NCBI GenBank assembly: GCA_013115145.1
Contig: JAAPAO010000600.1
Location: 1 to 21,205, forward strand
Length of the DNA: 21,205 nt
Source: Perkinsus chesapeaki
Lineage: Eukaryota; Perkinsozoa; Perkinsida; Perkinsidae
Direction of reading: 5' to 3'
Made by a program: the position numbers and the translations under genes. The notes under the pieces are model-generated. The model did not search any database. It was not told the DNA's origin and was given only the letters and a program-made list of their open reading frames with translations. This document shows, in pieces, positions 10,401 to 17,657 of the stretch (position 1 is the stretch's first letter; the number at the start of each line of letters is the position of its first letter).

Positions 10401-13334
10401 CGATGATGAGGAAGAAAACGTCGCCAATGCAGGAGGGTTTGATGGTAATCGAAAGGGCGTGGGTACGAATCCTGGTAGAGTCATTTTCAGCGTGGGGAGA
10501 TGATGCTTTGGCTGCACCAGATGAAGAGGTTGATGTTGGAAATGCGTGGGGATCTGATGAAGATCTTGGTAGGAATGGGGGTATAGCGAAATCGATCACG
10601 TGATCGATTCTGTAGAAATTTTTGAAAAATTTTCATTCCGGGCATTTGCTGGAGGTTTCTAGTGGTTTCGTGGAAAAAATAGAGGGACTGGGAATGACTT
10701 TCCTATTTAAGAAGCCGAAAAATTACGGGGACGATTTCAACTGAGGCCGGAGGTAGCTCAGAATATCTTCCTTTTCAGGTCTTGGAGATATAGATTTGCC
10801 TGCCAGTCCTCAAGATGAAGCGATTGACGAGAGCATCGTGACACCAGGTAAGCGCGAGCTGGTGAGGGTTTGTGATGGTTTTGGTGGGCAGGTGAAGGAT
10901 TCTGTAGAAGGTGGTTGAGAAATAGAAAACTCGTGCCGGACTTGATCGCTGCTGGGGAGTTTGATGAAGCGTTGGGAATGCTGCAGAGGAGGTAATGGTT
11001 AAGATACGATGACGGAGGGACAACCGTGGGGAAGAACAATTTCGGCAGTTTGGTGATATTACAAAGTCGTATCAAATCTTCCTTGTTGCTCGAACTACCT
11101 TTCGGATCGTTGAACTGCTTCGCGAACGAACGGATGGGAGCGGTTAAGAATATGCAGTATATTAAAGCCTCGAAAATTGGTGTGTAAGTTGGGGAATAAT
11201 ATTAGTTTGGAATGTCGAATTGACAAATGTTATCAAGTTGATGATACAGAAAGTTTTGCCTAATAATGTCTGTGAATCGAAAAAGTAAAATTATCGTAAG
11301 ATTTTCTAATTTCCAAATAGTAGTGAAAGTACCAAAAGAAATCGTCTATCGTCGTTGAGATTTTTGGGTAAAATCGATATTTTCGTGAAAAATATTTTCT
11401 CCTCAGGATCGGCCTGATCAACGCAGCACCATTAAAGCCGCTGTTCGAAGAGATCTACTCCGCCACTCGCTGCAGGTAAAAAATTTTCCCGCCGGAAAAG
11501 AATTATTTTTCCAGTTTGCCGTCGTTGCCGCTGGAACCCTCTGTTGGGCTTCCGGTCGTCACTGCTACGAGCAAGCTTGGTGTGCCGAATGCGGAAATAG
11601 AACCAGCAGGGTTGTTCACGGTAGGAGGCAAAATCTGATATGAAAGATTTCTTGTACCAGGTTCAATTTTTGTTGGGAAAGCTGAGAGAAGGACACAAGC
11701 TTACTACGATGGGGAAGTTCAAGGATTCTCTGGAGGTGTTTAGATATGTAAGATGAAATCGATCGGGTAATCGATTTGGTCGATAGCTAATGTCATATAT
11801 CTGAGGGATGGGAAGCGGTCTGCCGTCGTGGCCCGGAGTGTTTCGTTCGAACTGTTCGGAAGGTCGGTTCTCGAGAAAAAACTTTACAGATTTAGGATCA
11901 TTCTAATGCAAGTGTTAGCTGCTTTGCTACAATCGATCACGCGATCGATTTTGGTAACGTTAGGTTCTTCAAGCGTGCACTATGGCAACTGCTGCTAATA
12001 GTGAGGAGGAAGCTCAGTTGACCGAGTTCATCGAGGTTTGCTCTCAGTAATAGCAAATTATTTTTTCCACGGAAAAAATTATATTTCCGTTCTCAGATAC
12101 GTACAGGGCATGCGGCTGGAGACTACCAGAAGGGAGCTTCCTCACGATCAGGTGAGATGCGTTATTGATTGAAAAAATGAATCTTTCTCGAAAGTTAGAG
12201 TTCGTGAAAGAGTTGTTCTCGTTTCGCGCTCGTAAGTGATTTGGCGAGCAGTGGCATCGGAAAATTAGTTACTTGGTCTACAGGAAATATTTTTCGCACA
12301 TTTTTCTGTTAGAAATTGGAAGAGTATTTTCAGTTGAAGAAAAGAGTTGAAACATTTTCCCAATTATTCTGACATTGTCGCATTGAAAAGTAGAAGCAAG
12401 AGAAGGAATGCGCAAAGGTCGCAGTGTGTCGCACGGCTTTGTGCGGCACAGAGTTGGACTGAACCAAAAAATGTCTCGGAAAACGCATATGAAAAGCGGG
12501 AAATAGAACATTGAAGGGACCGTGGAGGCGCTATGATTGGTGAAAGTAATTTAATTCACTTGTCGTTTTTTCAGGTCTCTCGATCCTTGGAGCTCTCGGC
12601 ATACTTCACCTGTGTGAATCTCCAACCATCTCATCATTTACTCACCTTGAGAGCGGCCATGACACAGTGCTTTAAAGCGCATAATTACCTTACTGCAGCT
12701 AACATGGCTCGTAAGATATTTTGGGTTGAATTTTGGGAAGATTCATTTTAGGTCGATTGATGTTGGGCAATTTTGGGGCTAGTAAGACTCCAGAGGTTGT
12801 CAACCAGGCCAGGAAGATCTTGGCGGTTTGCGAGCAGCGCGGGACAGATGCGCACGAAATCGATTTTGATAGCAACGACACCGATCCTAAACTGACTATC
12901 TGCTCGAGATCGATGAGCGTCATATACCCCAACCGAGGTAAGGCAGTGCAAAAAAATACAGAAAATGCCAGAAAGTTGTGAAACTTTGGGAGATTCTTAA
13001 TGAAGATTTTGTGGTTGATATACTTGTTTCCTTTTAAGAAAATAAGTCTCGCGAAATACTGGGACGATATGCTACCGATCTTCCTTTCTAGTGAATTGAC
13101 CACGTTCGAGCGGCGGTTTTAAATCTAGTAAGATATTCCTATAGATAATATCATTCAGGTGAGGCTGTCGTCCGATGTCCCTATTGTAATGCCGACTACA
13201 AGGCAGAGTTCGCTGGAAGTCTCTGCGATGTGTGCCAACTCTCAGAAATCGGTGCCCGTAAGTCTCCTGGAAATCACCAATACCTATTTATCACTTTTGT
13301 AGGTGTGCTCGGTGTGCAGTTCCGACCTCTGTAG
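1468..13334 (+). CDS. COPA: Coatomer subunit alpha (alpha-COP), 39 exons
   Basis: Large COPI-coat subunit on Golgi membranes; its N-terminal propeller reads KKxx retrieval signals and its C terminus binds epsilon-COP. Exons: 1468-1583, 1621-1732, 2258-2340, 2932-3017, 3064-3169, 3214-3269, 3805-3880, 4579-4652, 4697-4804, 5015-5102, 5145-5206, 5311-5396, 5725-5803, 5954-6094, 6350-6471, 6841-6966, 7190-7305, 7355-7454, 7713-7806, 8177-8276, 8327-8419, 8946-9078, 9123-9173, 9388-9518, 9562-9653, 10114-10173, 10223-10444, 10491-10568, 10779-10847, 10892-10991, 11407-11475, 11515-11620, 11661-11747, 11964-12046, 12097-12151, 12575-12710, 12752-12937, 13159-13257, 13303-13334. They join to 3813 nt: 1270 residues plus TAG (human is 1224). 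WD40 repeats fill ~1-330 ([39 protein letters not shown]). A WD-associated/solenoid part runs ~340-830 ([17 protein letters not shown]), an acidic linker ~870-950, and the COPI C-terminal domain ~955-1270, with a CPYC...CDVC quartet (Cys 1234, 1237, 1250, 1253) and the end GVQFRPL. A Gly/Met-rich loop lies at ~175-200. Seventeen introns are 37-50 nt. The exon 14 end is the least certain (6094, or 6118 in the same phase). Confidence 0.95.
4805..5014 (+). repeat. alpha-COP intron 9 with shared 25-nt block and CCGGAAATTTTT repeats
   Basis: From 4820 to 4844 this 210-nt intron carries a 25-nt block (AATTATACC...) matching intron 19 at 24 of 25 positions. Further in, at 4940-4985, the unit CCGGAAATTTTT recurs three times in slightly varied form. 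That stretch begins with CGCC and ends with GGCG, so it can close as a stem. Boundaries: donor GTAAG and acceptor TCTCCAG. Confidence 0.85.
5804..5953 (+). repeat. alpha-COP intron 13, tRNA T-arm-like
   Basis: The intron starts GTAGGTCGGA and then has GGTTCGATCCC at 5814-5824. This matches the tRNA T-arm/RNA polymerase III box B consensus. It is followed by GCGGGCATTTT, resembling an acceptor strand plus a T-run. No matching tRNA 5' half is present: upstream is coding exon 13. The T-stem outer pairs do not match, so it is not a working tRNA. Confidence 0.75.
6095..6349 (+). repeat. alpha-COP intron 14, bracketed by palindromes
   Basis: The palindrome ATCGATCA-GG-TGATCGAT lies at 6110-6127, 15 nt into the intron. 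A related copy (AATCGAT...ATCGATT) lies at 6309-6328, 21 nt before the acceptor, and a half site TGATCGATT at 6255-6263. The donor chosen is GTAATAGG at 6095, which resembles other donors in the gene. A second in-phase donor, GTGATCGA at 6119, sits in the centre of the left palindrome and would add eight codons. Confidence 0.8.
6967..7189 (+). repeat. alpha-COP intron 16, bracketed by palindromes
   Basis: AATCGATCA-GG-TGATCGATT at 6977-6996 starts at intron position 11. AATCGATC-GCGT-GATCGATT at 7159-7178 ends 11 nt before the intron end, so the layout is nearly symmetrical. The donor is GTAATAGT and the acceptor TTTTCAAG. The flanking exons join [11 protein letters not shown] to [11 protein letters not shown] without loss, so the boundaries are firm. 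Confidence 0.9.
7306..7354 (+). repeat. alpha-COP intron 17 (49 nt), tRNA T-arm-like
   Basis: The intron starts GTAGGCACA and has GGTTCGATCCC at 7315-7325. This is the same 11-mer as in intron 13 at nearly the same distance from the donor. An alternative stem, ACAGG with CCTGT, encloses it. The intron ends GTATTTTTAG. Confidence 0.8.
7807..8176 (+). repeat. alpha-COP intron 19 with block shared with intron 9
   Basis: The block at 7815-7839 begins nine bases inside the donor and matches 4820-4844 of intron 9 at 24 of 25 positions. The rest of the two introns does not align by eye. Confidence 0.85.
9079..9122 (+). repeat. alpha-COP intron 22 (44 nt), tRNA T-arm-like
   Basis: GTAAGTCGCA leads into GGTTCGAATCCC at 9089-9100, then GAGAGGTATTTTT and a final TTTTAG. 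About a quarter of this minimal intron is box-B-like sequence. The flanking exons encode [13 protein letters not shown] and [17 protein letters not shown], so the splice is well supported. Confidence 0.85.
10445..10490 (+). repeat. alpha-COP intron 27 (46 nt), weaker T-arm-like copy
   Basis: GGTACGAATCC at 10462-10472 differs from the tRNA box-B consensus at one position (GGTTCGAATCC). It starts 17 bases after the donor and is followed by GTCATTTTCAG, echoing the T-rich ends of introns 13, 17 and 22. Confidence 0.6.
10569..10778 (+). repeat. alpha-COP intron 28 with one perfect 20-nt palindrome
   Basis: AATCGATCACGTGATCGATT at 10590-10609 is a perfect 20-nt palindrome, the most regular member of the family. 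It begins at intron position 22. I see no second copy near the acceptor, so this may be a decayed or half form of the bracketed introns. Confidence 0.9.
11476..11514 (+). other. alpha-COP intron 31, 39-nt intron that can fold on itself
   Basis: TTTTCC and GGAAAA face each other across CGCC inside this 39-nt intron, giving a short hairpin that takes up much of the space between donor and acceptor. Intron 34 has a comparable hairpin. Confidence 0.75.
11748..11963 (+). repeat. alpha-COP intron 33, bracketed by palindromes
   Basis: AAATCGAT...ATCGATTT at 11756-11777 starts at intron position 9. AATCGATC-ACGC-GATCGATT at 11931-11950 ends 13 nt before the intron end. The right-hand copies of introns 16 and 33 share TACAATCGATC and GATCGATTTTG, so they extend beyond the palindrome. 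The interiors do not align by eye. Confidence 0.9.
12047..12096 (+). other. alpha-COP intron 34 (50 nt) with 9-bp hairpin
   Basis: ATTTTTTCC-AC-GGAAAAAAT at 12060-12079 is a perfect 9-bp stem with a two-base loop inside a 50-nt intron. The donor at 12047 was preferred over GTTTGC at 12036. Only this choice keeps the frame that reads [18 protein letters not shown], the conserved alpha-COP C-terminal segment. Confidence 0.8.
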
Positions 13335-13479
13335 AGACAAAAGCGCACGCCCGGCTGATCGATTTGATCTGGTCGGTAGGTTTCTGGTCGGCAATATTTC
13401 CTTTGAGATTTCGGTTTGGGTTTGGCTTGATTGAGGGGTAATTTTCAAGTGTAATTGAAATCACTGTTTCCATTGTAAA
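13335..13479 (+). promoter_or_regulatory. 145-nt spacer between alpha-COP and SUMO
   Basis: Everything needed to end the alpha-COP mRNA and begin the SUMO mRNA lies in 145 nt. Acceptor-like sites TTTCCTTTGAG (ending 13407) and TTTTCAAG (ending 13449) could receive a spliced leader. A half palindrome TGATCGATT lies at 13356-13364. No canonical AATAAA signal is present. Confidence 0.4.
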
Positions 13480-14752
13480 ATGTCCGACACTCCGGCTGAT
13501 AACCACAATGAAGAGGAGCAGAAGGACCAGGAGCAACCTCAATCTTTGCAGCTCAAGGTGAGATCACGTCTCAATATCATTATTTATTCGTAAGTTAGAG
13601 AAGTATTTATTTGTCTTGCAGTCTGTAACTTACAGATGGTTGAAATCTCATTGTCGCTCAATCGCTAGGGACAGAACTCTACTAACATCCGAGAGCGTTT
13701 TCACTAACGGTTGGCTTCGGCAGAATTCGGAGGCCGGAATTCGCTCGGACGTTTCACTGTGGATCGGGTTCGCAGATTGGTGATCAGCCATATGGTTATT
13801 ATCTCGAATGTATTCATCAAAAACCGTGGCTCGTTTAGGGTGACGGATTGCAATGGTGCCGTTGCAGACTGGTTTATGATAACTGACCGCGTCGATGAAT
13901 CGTGAGCTTGAAATAATTAATTTTAAAGTTTCGTGCCGGAGTGTTCGGTTGTTATTTGGCTGATTGATTAGGTGAAGAATGCCGAAGGTAAAGAAGTGAT
14001 ATTCAAGCTGAAGCGAGGCACCCCTCTGCGCAAGGTGAGGGCGAACAGAACGACGAGATTGGACCACATATATTATCAATGACAATTTATCATTGCTTGT
14101 GTGAATATATATAATAGCAGTCCTGCTAGTAACGTTTCTCTCCGTGTGGAGATTCGCGGGCGTTTCATGACGAGATGCAATCGTCATGATCGTTTTCTAA
14201 TTTATCGTTTATTATACCGGTTCAATTGCATTCGTTCCAATCCTCGCATGAGGGATAATTGTAACCGTTAGTTGTTAAGAGTGTTCGAAGAGAAACTGTG
14301 CGGTATTAGCAATTTTTCTCTCCAGGAATTTTCCGCCTTCGGTATTTTTCTCTCGTTTTATGCGCGTGAATTCAAAACCTGCTTGGGCGGTGTGTCTGTG
14401 ATCTTTTCATTTCAGTTGATGGATGCCTATTGCACTAGAGAGGGTTTGCCAACAGACGGCGTGAGATTTCTATATGATGGAGAGAGAATAAACCGCGATC
14501 AAACCCCTCAGGAGTTGGACATGCAGGATCAGGATGAAATCGATGTAAATATTTTTTATGCTAGAAATCTAGAATGATAACCAATAAGTCAAGATGTTCG
14601 TTAATAACGAATCGTTATCCATGATATGAGCTGACCTTCTCATTGTAGCTAGTTTCCGGCGATGACCAACTGTCAGGATTTCATTGTGTGTTTCATTTGC
14701 GTTACTTTTTTAGGCTCTTGTGGAACAGACTGGCGGTTTCGGTTGCTCTTAA
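13480..14752 (+). CDS. SUMO: SUMO precursor (small ubiquitin-like modifier), 4 exons
   Basis: The product is conjugated to lysines of target proteins by the E1 (SAE1/2), Ubc9 and E3 pathway, mostly in the nucleus. Exons: 13480-13557, 13972-14034, 14416-14544, 14714-14752; they sum to 309 nt, giving 102 residues plus TAA. Residues 1-22 are an acidic/Gln-rich flexible tail beginning MSDTPADNHNEEEQ. The ubiquitin-like fold follows: LQLKVKNAEGKEVIFKLKRG, then LMDAYCTREGLPTDGVRFLY and DGERINRDQTPQELDMQDQD. The end is EQTGG-FGCS: Gly97-Gly98 is the conjugation terminus and a SENP/Ulp protease would remove the last four residues. Introns are 414, 381 and 169 nt, all GT-AG and all in phase 0. It lies 145 nt after the alpha-COP stop on the same strand. 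Confidence 0.95.
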
Positions 14753-14886
14753 AATGGAGAATGCTGATGCGGTTTATGCGGGATAAATACGAGAAGCTTC
14801 TATAATATAATTTGTGTTGAGTTATTGGAAGTAACAAGGCCGACAGGAACAATCAAGGCAGTACTGAGTACGTAGACTCCGATTAA

Positions 14887-15588
14887 TCGGAAATTGCCCG
14901 ACTAAAAACGTGCAATGACGTTCGTCGCACCCAACGTCCCTTGGAAGTGCTACTCGGTATCAAAAAGGCATCAGGCATCATGGTTTTTAGATGGGCTCAG
15001 AAGTGCCGCGAGAACAGGCTACTCGACCACAAGGTTACAAGGTCTGGTAGAGCACTGGTGCTTGCACTCTGCAAGTTGTACATCTGTTTCATCTTTTGTT
15101 ATAATAAGTTATTATTAATAACCAAGACTAGGCAAGAGGGGAGTCTACAGAGACTTCTTATCACAGGGGGAATTAACTGTGCACGCATGTACGCTAATTA
15201 CGCTATTCAACGTCATGGTGACGTTAAGTAGAGCTCCCGTCATCCACAGTACCGTGGAGCAAACCTAAAGCCTTCTGTGGCAGCGAGTTCAAGTTCTGAA
15301 CCGAACCTGGGGTTCAGGACTCGCGAACAGAAGCAACTAAGCACCGCTGCTTCACTGGCTTTCAAGAGCGTTTTATGGAGTTTAGATTACACAGCGCGTA
15401 ATTGCTCGATTTCACGCAAATTATACGTAAAACTCGCGATGTGTAAAAGCATGTACTCATCCCATGGTATGCGTATCATATATAAATGTTGCGGTAATTA
15501 TGAAATAATACGCCAAGAGTCCGGCAATCAAGCGGATCTAGGGTTTCTGAGGAAACATCAATCTCAATCTCTGGTTGGCGTTAGATAG
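14887..15588 (+). pseudogene. Long interrupted open frame, family not recognised
   Basis: One frame is open from 14887 to a stop at 15586-15588, broken only by TAG at 15229-15231. In 234 codons of random sequence about eleven stops would be expected. The first half reads protein-like (LEVLLGIKKASGIMVFRWAQ, KCRENRLLDHKVTRSGRALV); the second half has a Ser-rich start and basic stretches. There is no ATG near the left end. A further 85-codon open frame from ATG 15605 to 15862 follows in another frame. This looks like a decayed gene or an exon set whose introns I cannot place. The FRWA segment is weakly reminiscent of PPR proteins, but not enough to call. Confidence 0.3.
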
Positions 15589-15795
15589 GCGTCGGGCCTA
15601 AGACATGGACTATTCTAGGCTAGGATTTCTAGCCACATTCCTACTAATGGATGCGTTACCGCGAGCTTTGACACAACGTAAACGTACGGATCCAAAGCCC
15701 GTTACTTTGTGCAAGGTCAATCGGAGAGTACTCGGGACACGTGTGACCTGCGTGATCAAGGATTGGCCGGTCAAAATCATGACGGCGAAGCAACG

Positions 15796-15817
15796 CCACT
15801 GCCTTTTGCGGCAGTGG
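15796..15817. repeat. 8-bp hairpin
   Basis: CCACTGCC and GGCAGTGG are separated by TTTTGC. The stem is GC-rich and lies inside the weak 85-codon frame at 15605-15862. Another stem, CTGAACC with GGTTCAG around an eight-base loop, lies at 15296-15317. No function is assigned to either. Confidence 0.8.
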
Positions 15818-16233
15818 ACGCGCGCGGTATATTACGGCTCCGAGCAGAACCGAGCCGTTTAAGATTTTGACCATTTTAAAGCATAAAACCCCTATGTTGA
15901 CATAGTATATTTTGTACGCGTTGTGTAATATGCGTTTTACGTACAGTGGAACCGCTCTGGTTGCAGAGATTGGGCCACTGAGACTGGACTGACGTCGGCG
16001 CGTGCATCAGTTTATGCTATGATTCCAACTATAAATTTCAGAATATCATTCACCATCTCATGTGAAACTTATTGTACACGCAACCCGCCAGATTCCTTAT
16101 GAAGAGGCTGATCAACAGCTGAAGCTGGAAAGTATTATCTTACACCGATACCGTACGACTCTCTGAGACGTAACATGAAAAACGGTGCTTAAGTTAATGA
16201 GGATGCTTATCAATGATAAGTTATGATAATGGG

Positions 16234-16266
16234 CGATATGCCATGCGGTGCATGGCGTACATATCG
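16234..16266. repeat. Bulged hairpin just downstream of the secreted-protein gene
   Basis: CGATATG-CCATGC, loop GGT, GCATGG, four unpaired bases, then CATATCG: thirteen base pairs in two stems. It ends 51 nt past the stop codon of the minus-strand gene at 16317, so it would fall in that gene's 3' UTR or 3' processing region. CTTATC-AAT-GATAAG lies just beside it at 16206-16220. Confidence 0.85.
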
Positions 16267-16316
16267 TATGCTACATTCAACGGAGCACAATGGTAAAACG
16301 TTCGACAACTCAAACG

Positions 16317-17147
16317 TTAACACGGTACGAACGGCAACCTCAAACCGTCTACCAACTGTAGATGGAGCTCTCTGTGTAGAAAATCATAGGCCAAAGCCCG
16401 GTTACCGGTCCAATAGCTTTCTTGCGATGGGTAGATATATTCACCAAACCTCTTCAACGATTCTTCAAAGTTCGGATCGAATGCTTCAAGCAACTTCGTG
16501 AAGTTCGTATAAGGGGTCTTTATTAGGGAAATTGAAAACCCACCCAAGATGTAGTCGGAATCACTCAAGTGCATGTCAAACTTGCCGAGCTCCCTACCAT
16601 CCTTGCTAATGGTGCAAGTGCTATCATATACGGCCCCAACGTTGCTTAATCTCTCCTTGGAGCCGAATGTGACCCTGTAACCATTGTGGGAGCAGAAGTC
16701 CTGATCGAGGAGTGACACGTAACATGCTGTGTAGCTGAAACTAAGCCTGCCCCCGAGAACGATCTTATCGAAACCATACGGAGAGATTTCGATGTCTCCT
16801 TTCTCAAGGAAAGACTTGGGAATCCCCATATACCAGCCAAATCTGCTCAACCTAGAGCGGGTATCCTCGAAGAGTACCAGGTTAAGAAGCGAGGCATTGT
16901 ACATGGCGGAGCCCTTAACATGTTGACCGGTTAAGCTCAAGCCGTGAAGATCCATGGTTCCAATGGTGGACGGAGGGTCTCTCTTGACTACCAGGACCAT
17001 TTGAACTCCTTTGGAGGGAGAATATGTCTCAACACAGTAGGCACCGTGAAGAAGGAAGGCTACGTTTTTCGTAGGCAGACATGGGGAGGCTGCGATACTT
17101 GTAGACAGAGTAGCAGCAATCAGGATGAGATGGAGACTGCCGGTCAT
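16317..17147 (-). CDS. Secreted cysteine-containing protein, family not recognised
   Basis: A single-exon gene for 276 residues. The start at 17147 was chosen because it gives a clean signal peptide, MTGSLHLILIAATLSTSIAA, with cleavage likely near residue 20. The same frame is open to an upstream ATG at 17279, but that would bury the signal behind 44 residues. The mature protein has six cysteines (23, 38, 142, 152, 178, 276, the last being the C-terminal residue), enough for three disulfides, and two N-glycosylation sequons (84, 215). There is no transmembrane segment after the signal. Repeated hydrophobic/aromatic stretches suggest a beta-rich fold, but I recognise no domain. It lies in tandem with the esterase on the same strand, and both carry the same upstream module. 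It is probably lineage-specific; its role is unknown. Confidence 0.75.
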   Translation of the reverse strand: MTGSLHLILIAATLSTSIAASPCLPTKNVAFLLHGAYCVETYSPSKGVQMVLVVKRDPPSTIGTMDLHGLSLTGQHVKGSAMYNASLLNLVLFEDTRSRLSRFGWYMGIPKSFLEKGDIEISPYGFDKIVLGGRLSFSYTACYVSLLDQDFCSHNGYRVTFGSKERLSNVGAVYDSTCTISKDGRELGKFDMHLSDSDYILGGFSISLIKTPYTNFTKLLEAFDPNFEESLKRFGEYIYPSQESYWTGNRALAYDFLHRELHLQLVDGLRLPFVPC

Positions 17148-17305
17148 TTGGGGTGACAGAGAGAAGAGTACTAACAAGCGGTGTAGTTGGACTGTAATGC
17201 AAGCTACGACTTCTGATCGTTCGTATATTTTCCTTTTCAGCAACAAGCTTAGCTCAAACACAAGTGAGAGACGAGACAACTAAGGATAAGAAGAAACCTC
17301 AGGAT

Positions 17306-17657
17306 CGTAAAACCCTCAACCCAGACTGGAAGCCGGGACTCGACTATCAAGCACAATTGATCAGGTTTCACTAGTTCCACGCAGCTTATGGAGAGGCCCC
17401 GCGCTAAAGTAATTAGGAAGGGGCGCGTTCAACTGGTGGTGGTACACGTGCGGTGTGAGAACCCCACTCGGGTACTCATCCCTGCTACGTGCTCTAATAC
17501 ATGAAAAGCCATGAAGACTATATGAGCGGTGGCAACCCACCGGGAGCTATTCAGAAGCTCTTAGAAATAAATAGTTATGGTCCTCATTACGGGCCTACAG
17601 TAAATAAGGTTATGCGTCGAAGCTCTCTACATTATGAGCTATAGCACACGTGCAACC
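17306..17657 (-). repeat. Upstream module, copy 1 (before the secreted-protein gene)
   Basis: This ~350-nt stretch starts 159 nt upstream of the ATG at 17147 and is colinear with 19552-19917. Exact shared blocks include TAGTTCCACGCAG (17372-17384), TGCTACGTGCT, TATGAGCGGTG and ATGCGTCGAAGCTC (17612-17625), in the same order and spacing with small indels. It may be a duplicated promoter/5' region or an older dispersed repeat. Confidence 0.85.

Noticed and set aside
10992..11406. An apparent extra alpha-COP exon reading [18 protein letters not shown]
   Set aside because: Exon 30 joins exon 31 directly in frame to give [19 protein letters not shown], the conserved order; the intervening frame then hits a stop. 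Kept as intron 30.
13648..14187. 179-codon open frame on the minus strand
   Set aside because: It lies antisense across SUMO introns 1 and 2 and exon 2. No recognisable protein features; most likely a chance frame.
15030..15090. tRNA-like D-arm TGGTAGAGC followed by CTTGC...GCAAG
   Set aside because: No T-arm, no acceptor stem and no plausible seven-base anticodon loop; a chance resemblance.
16317..17279. Longer 320-residue start for the secreted protein
   Set aside because: The upstream ATG adds 44 residues ahead of a clear signal peptide; position 17147 is the better start.
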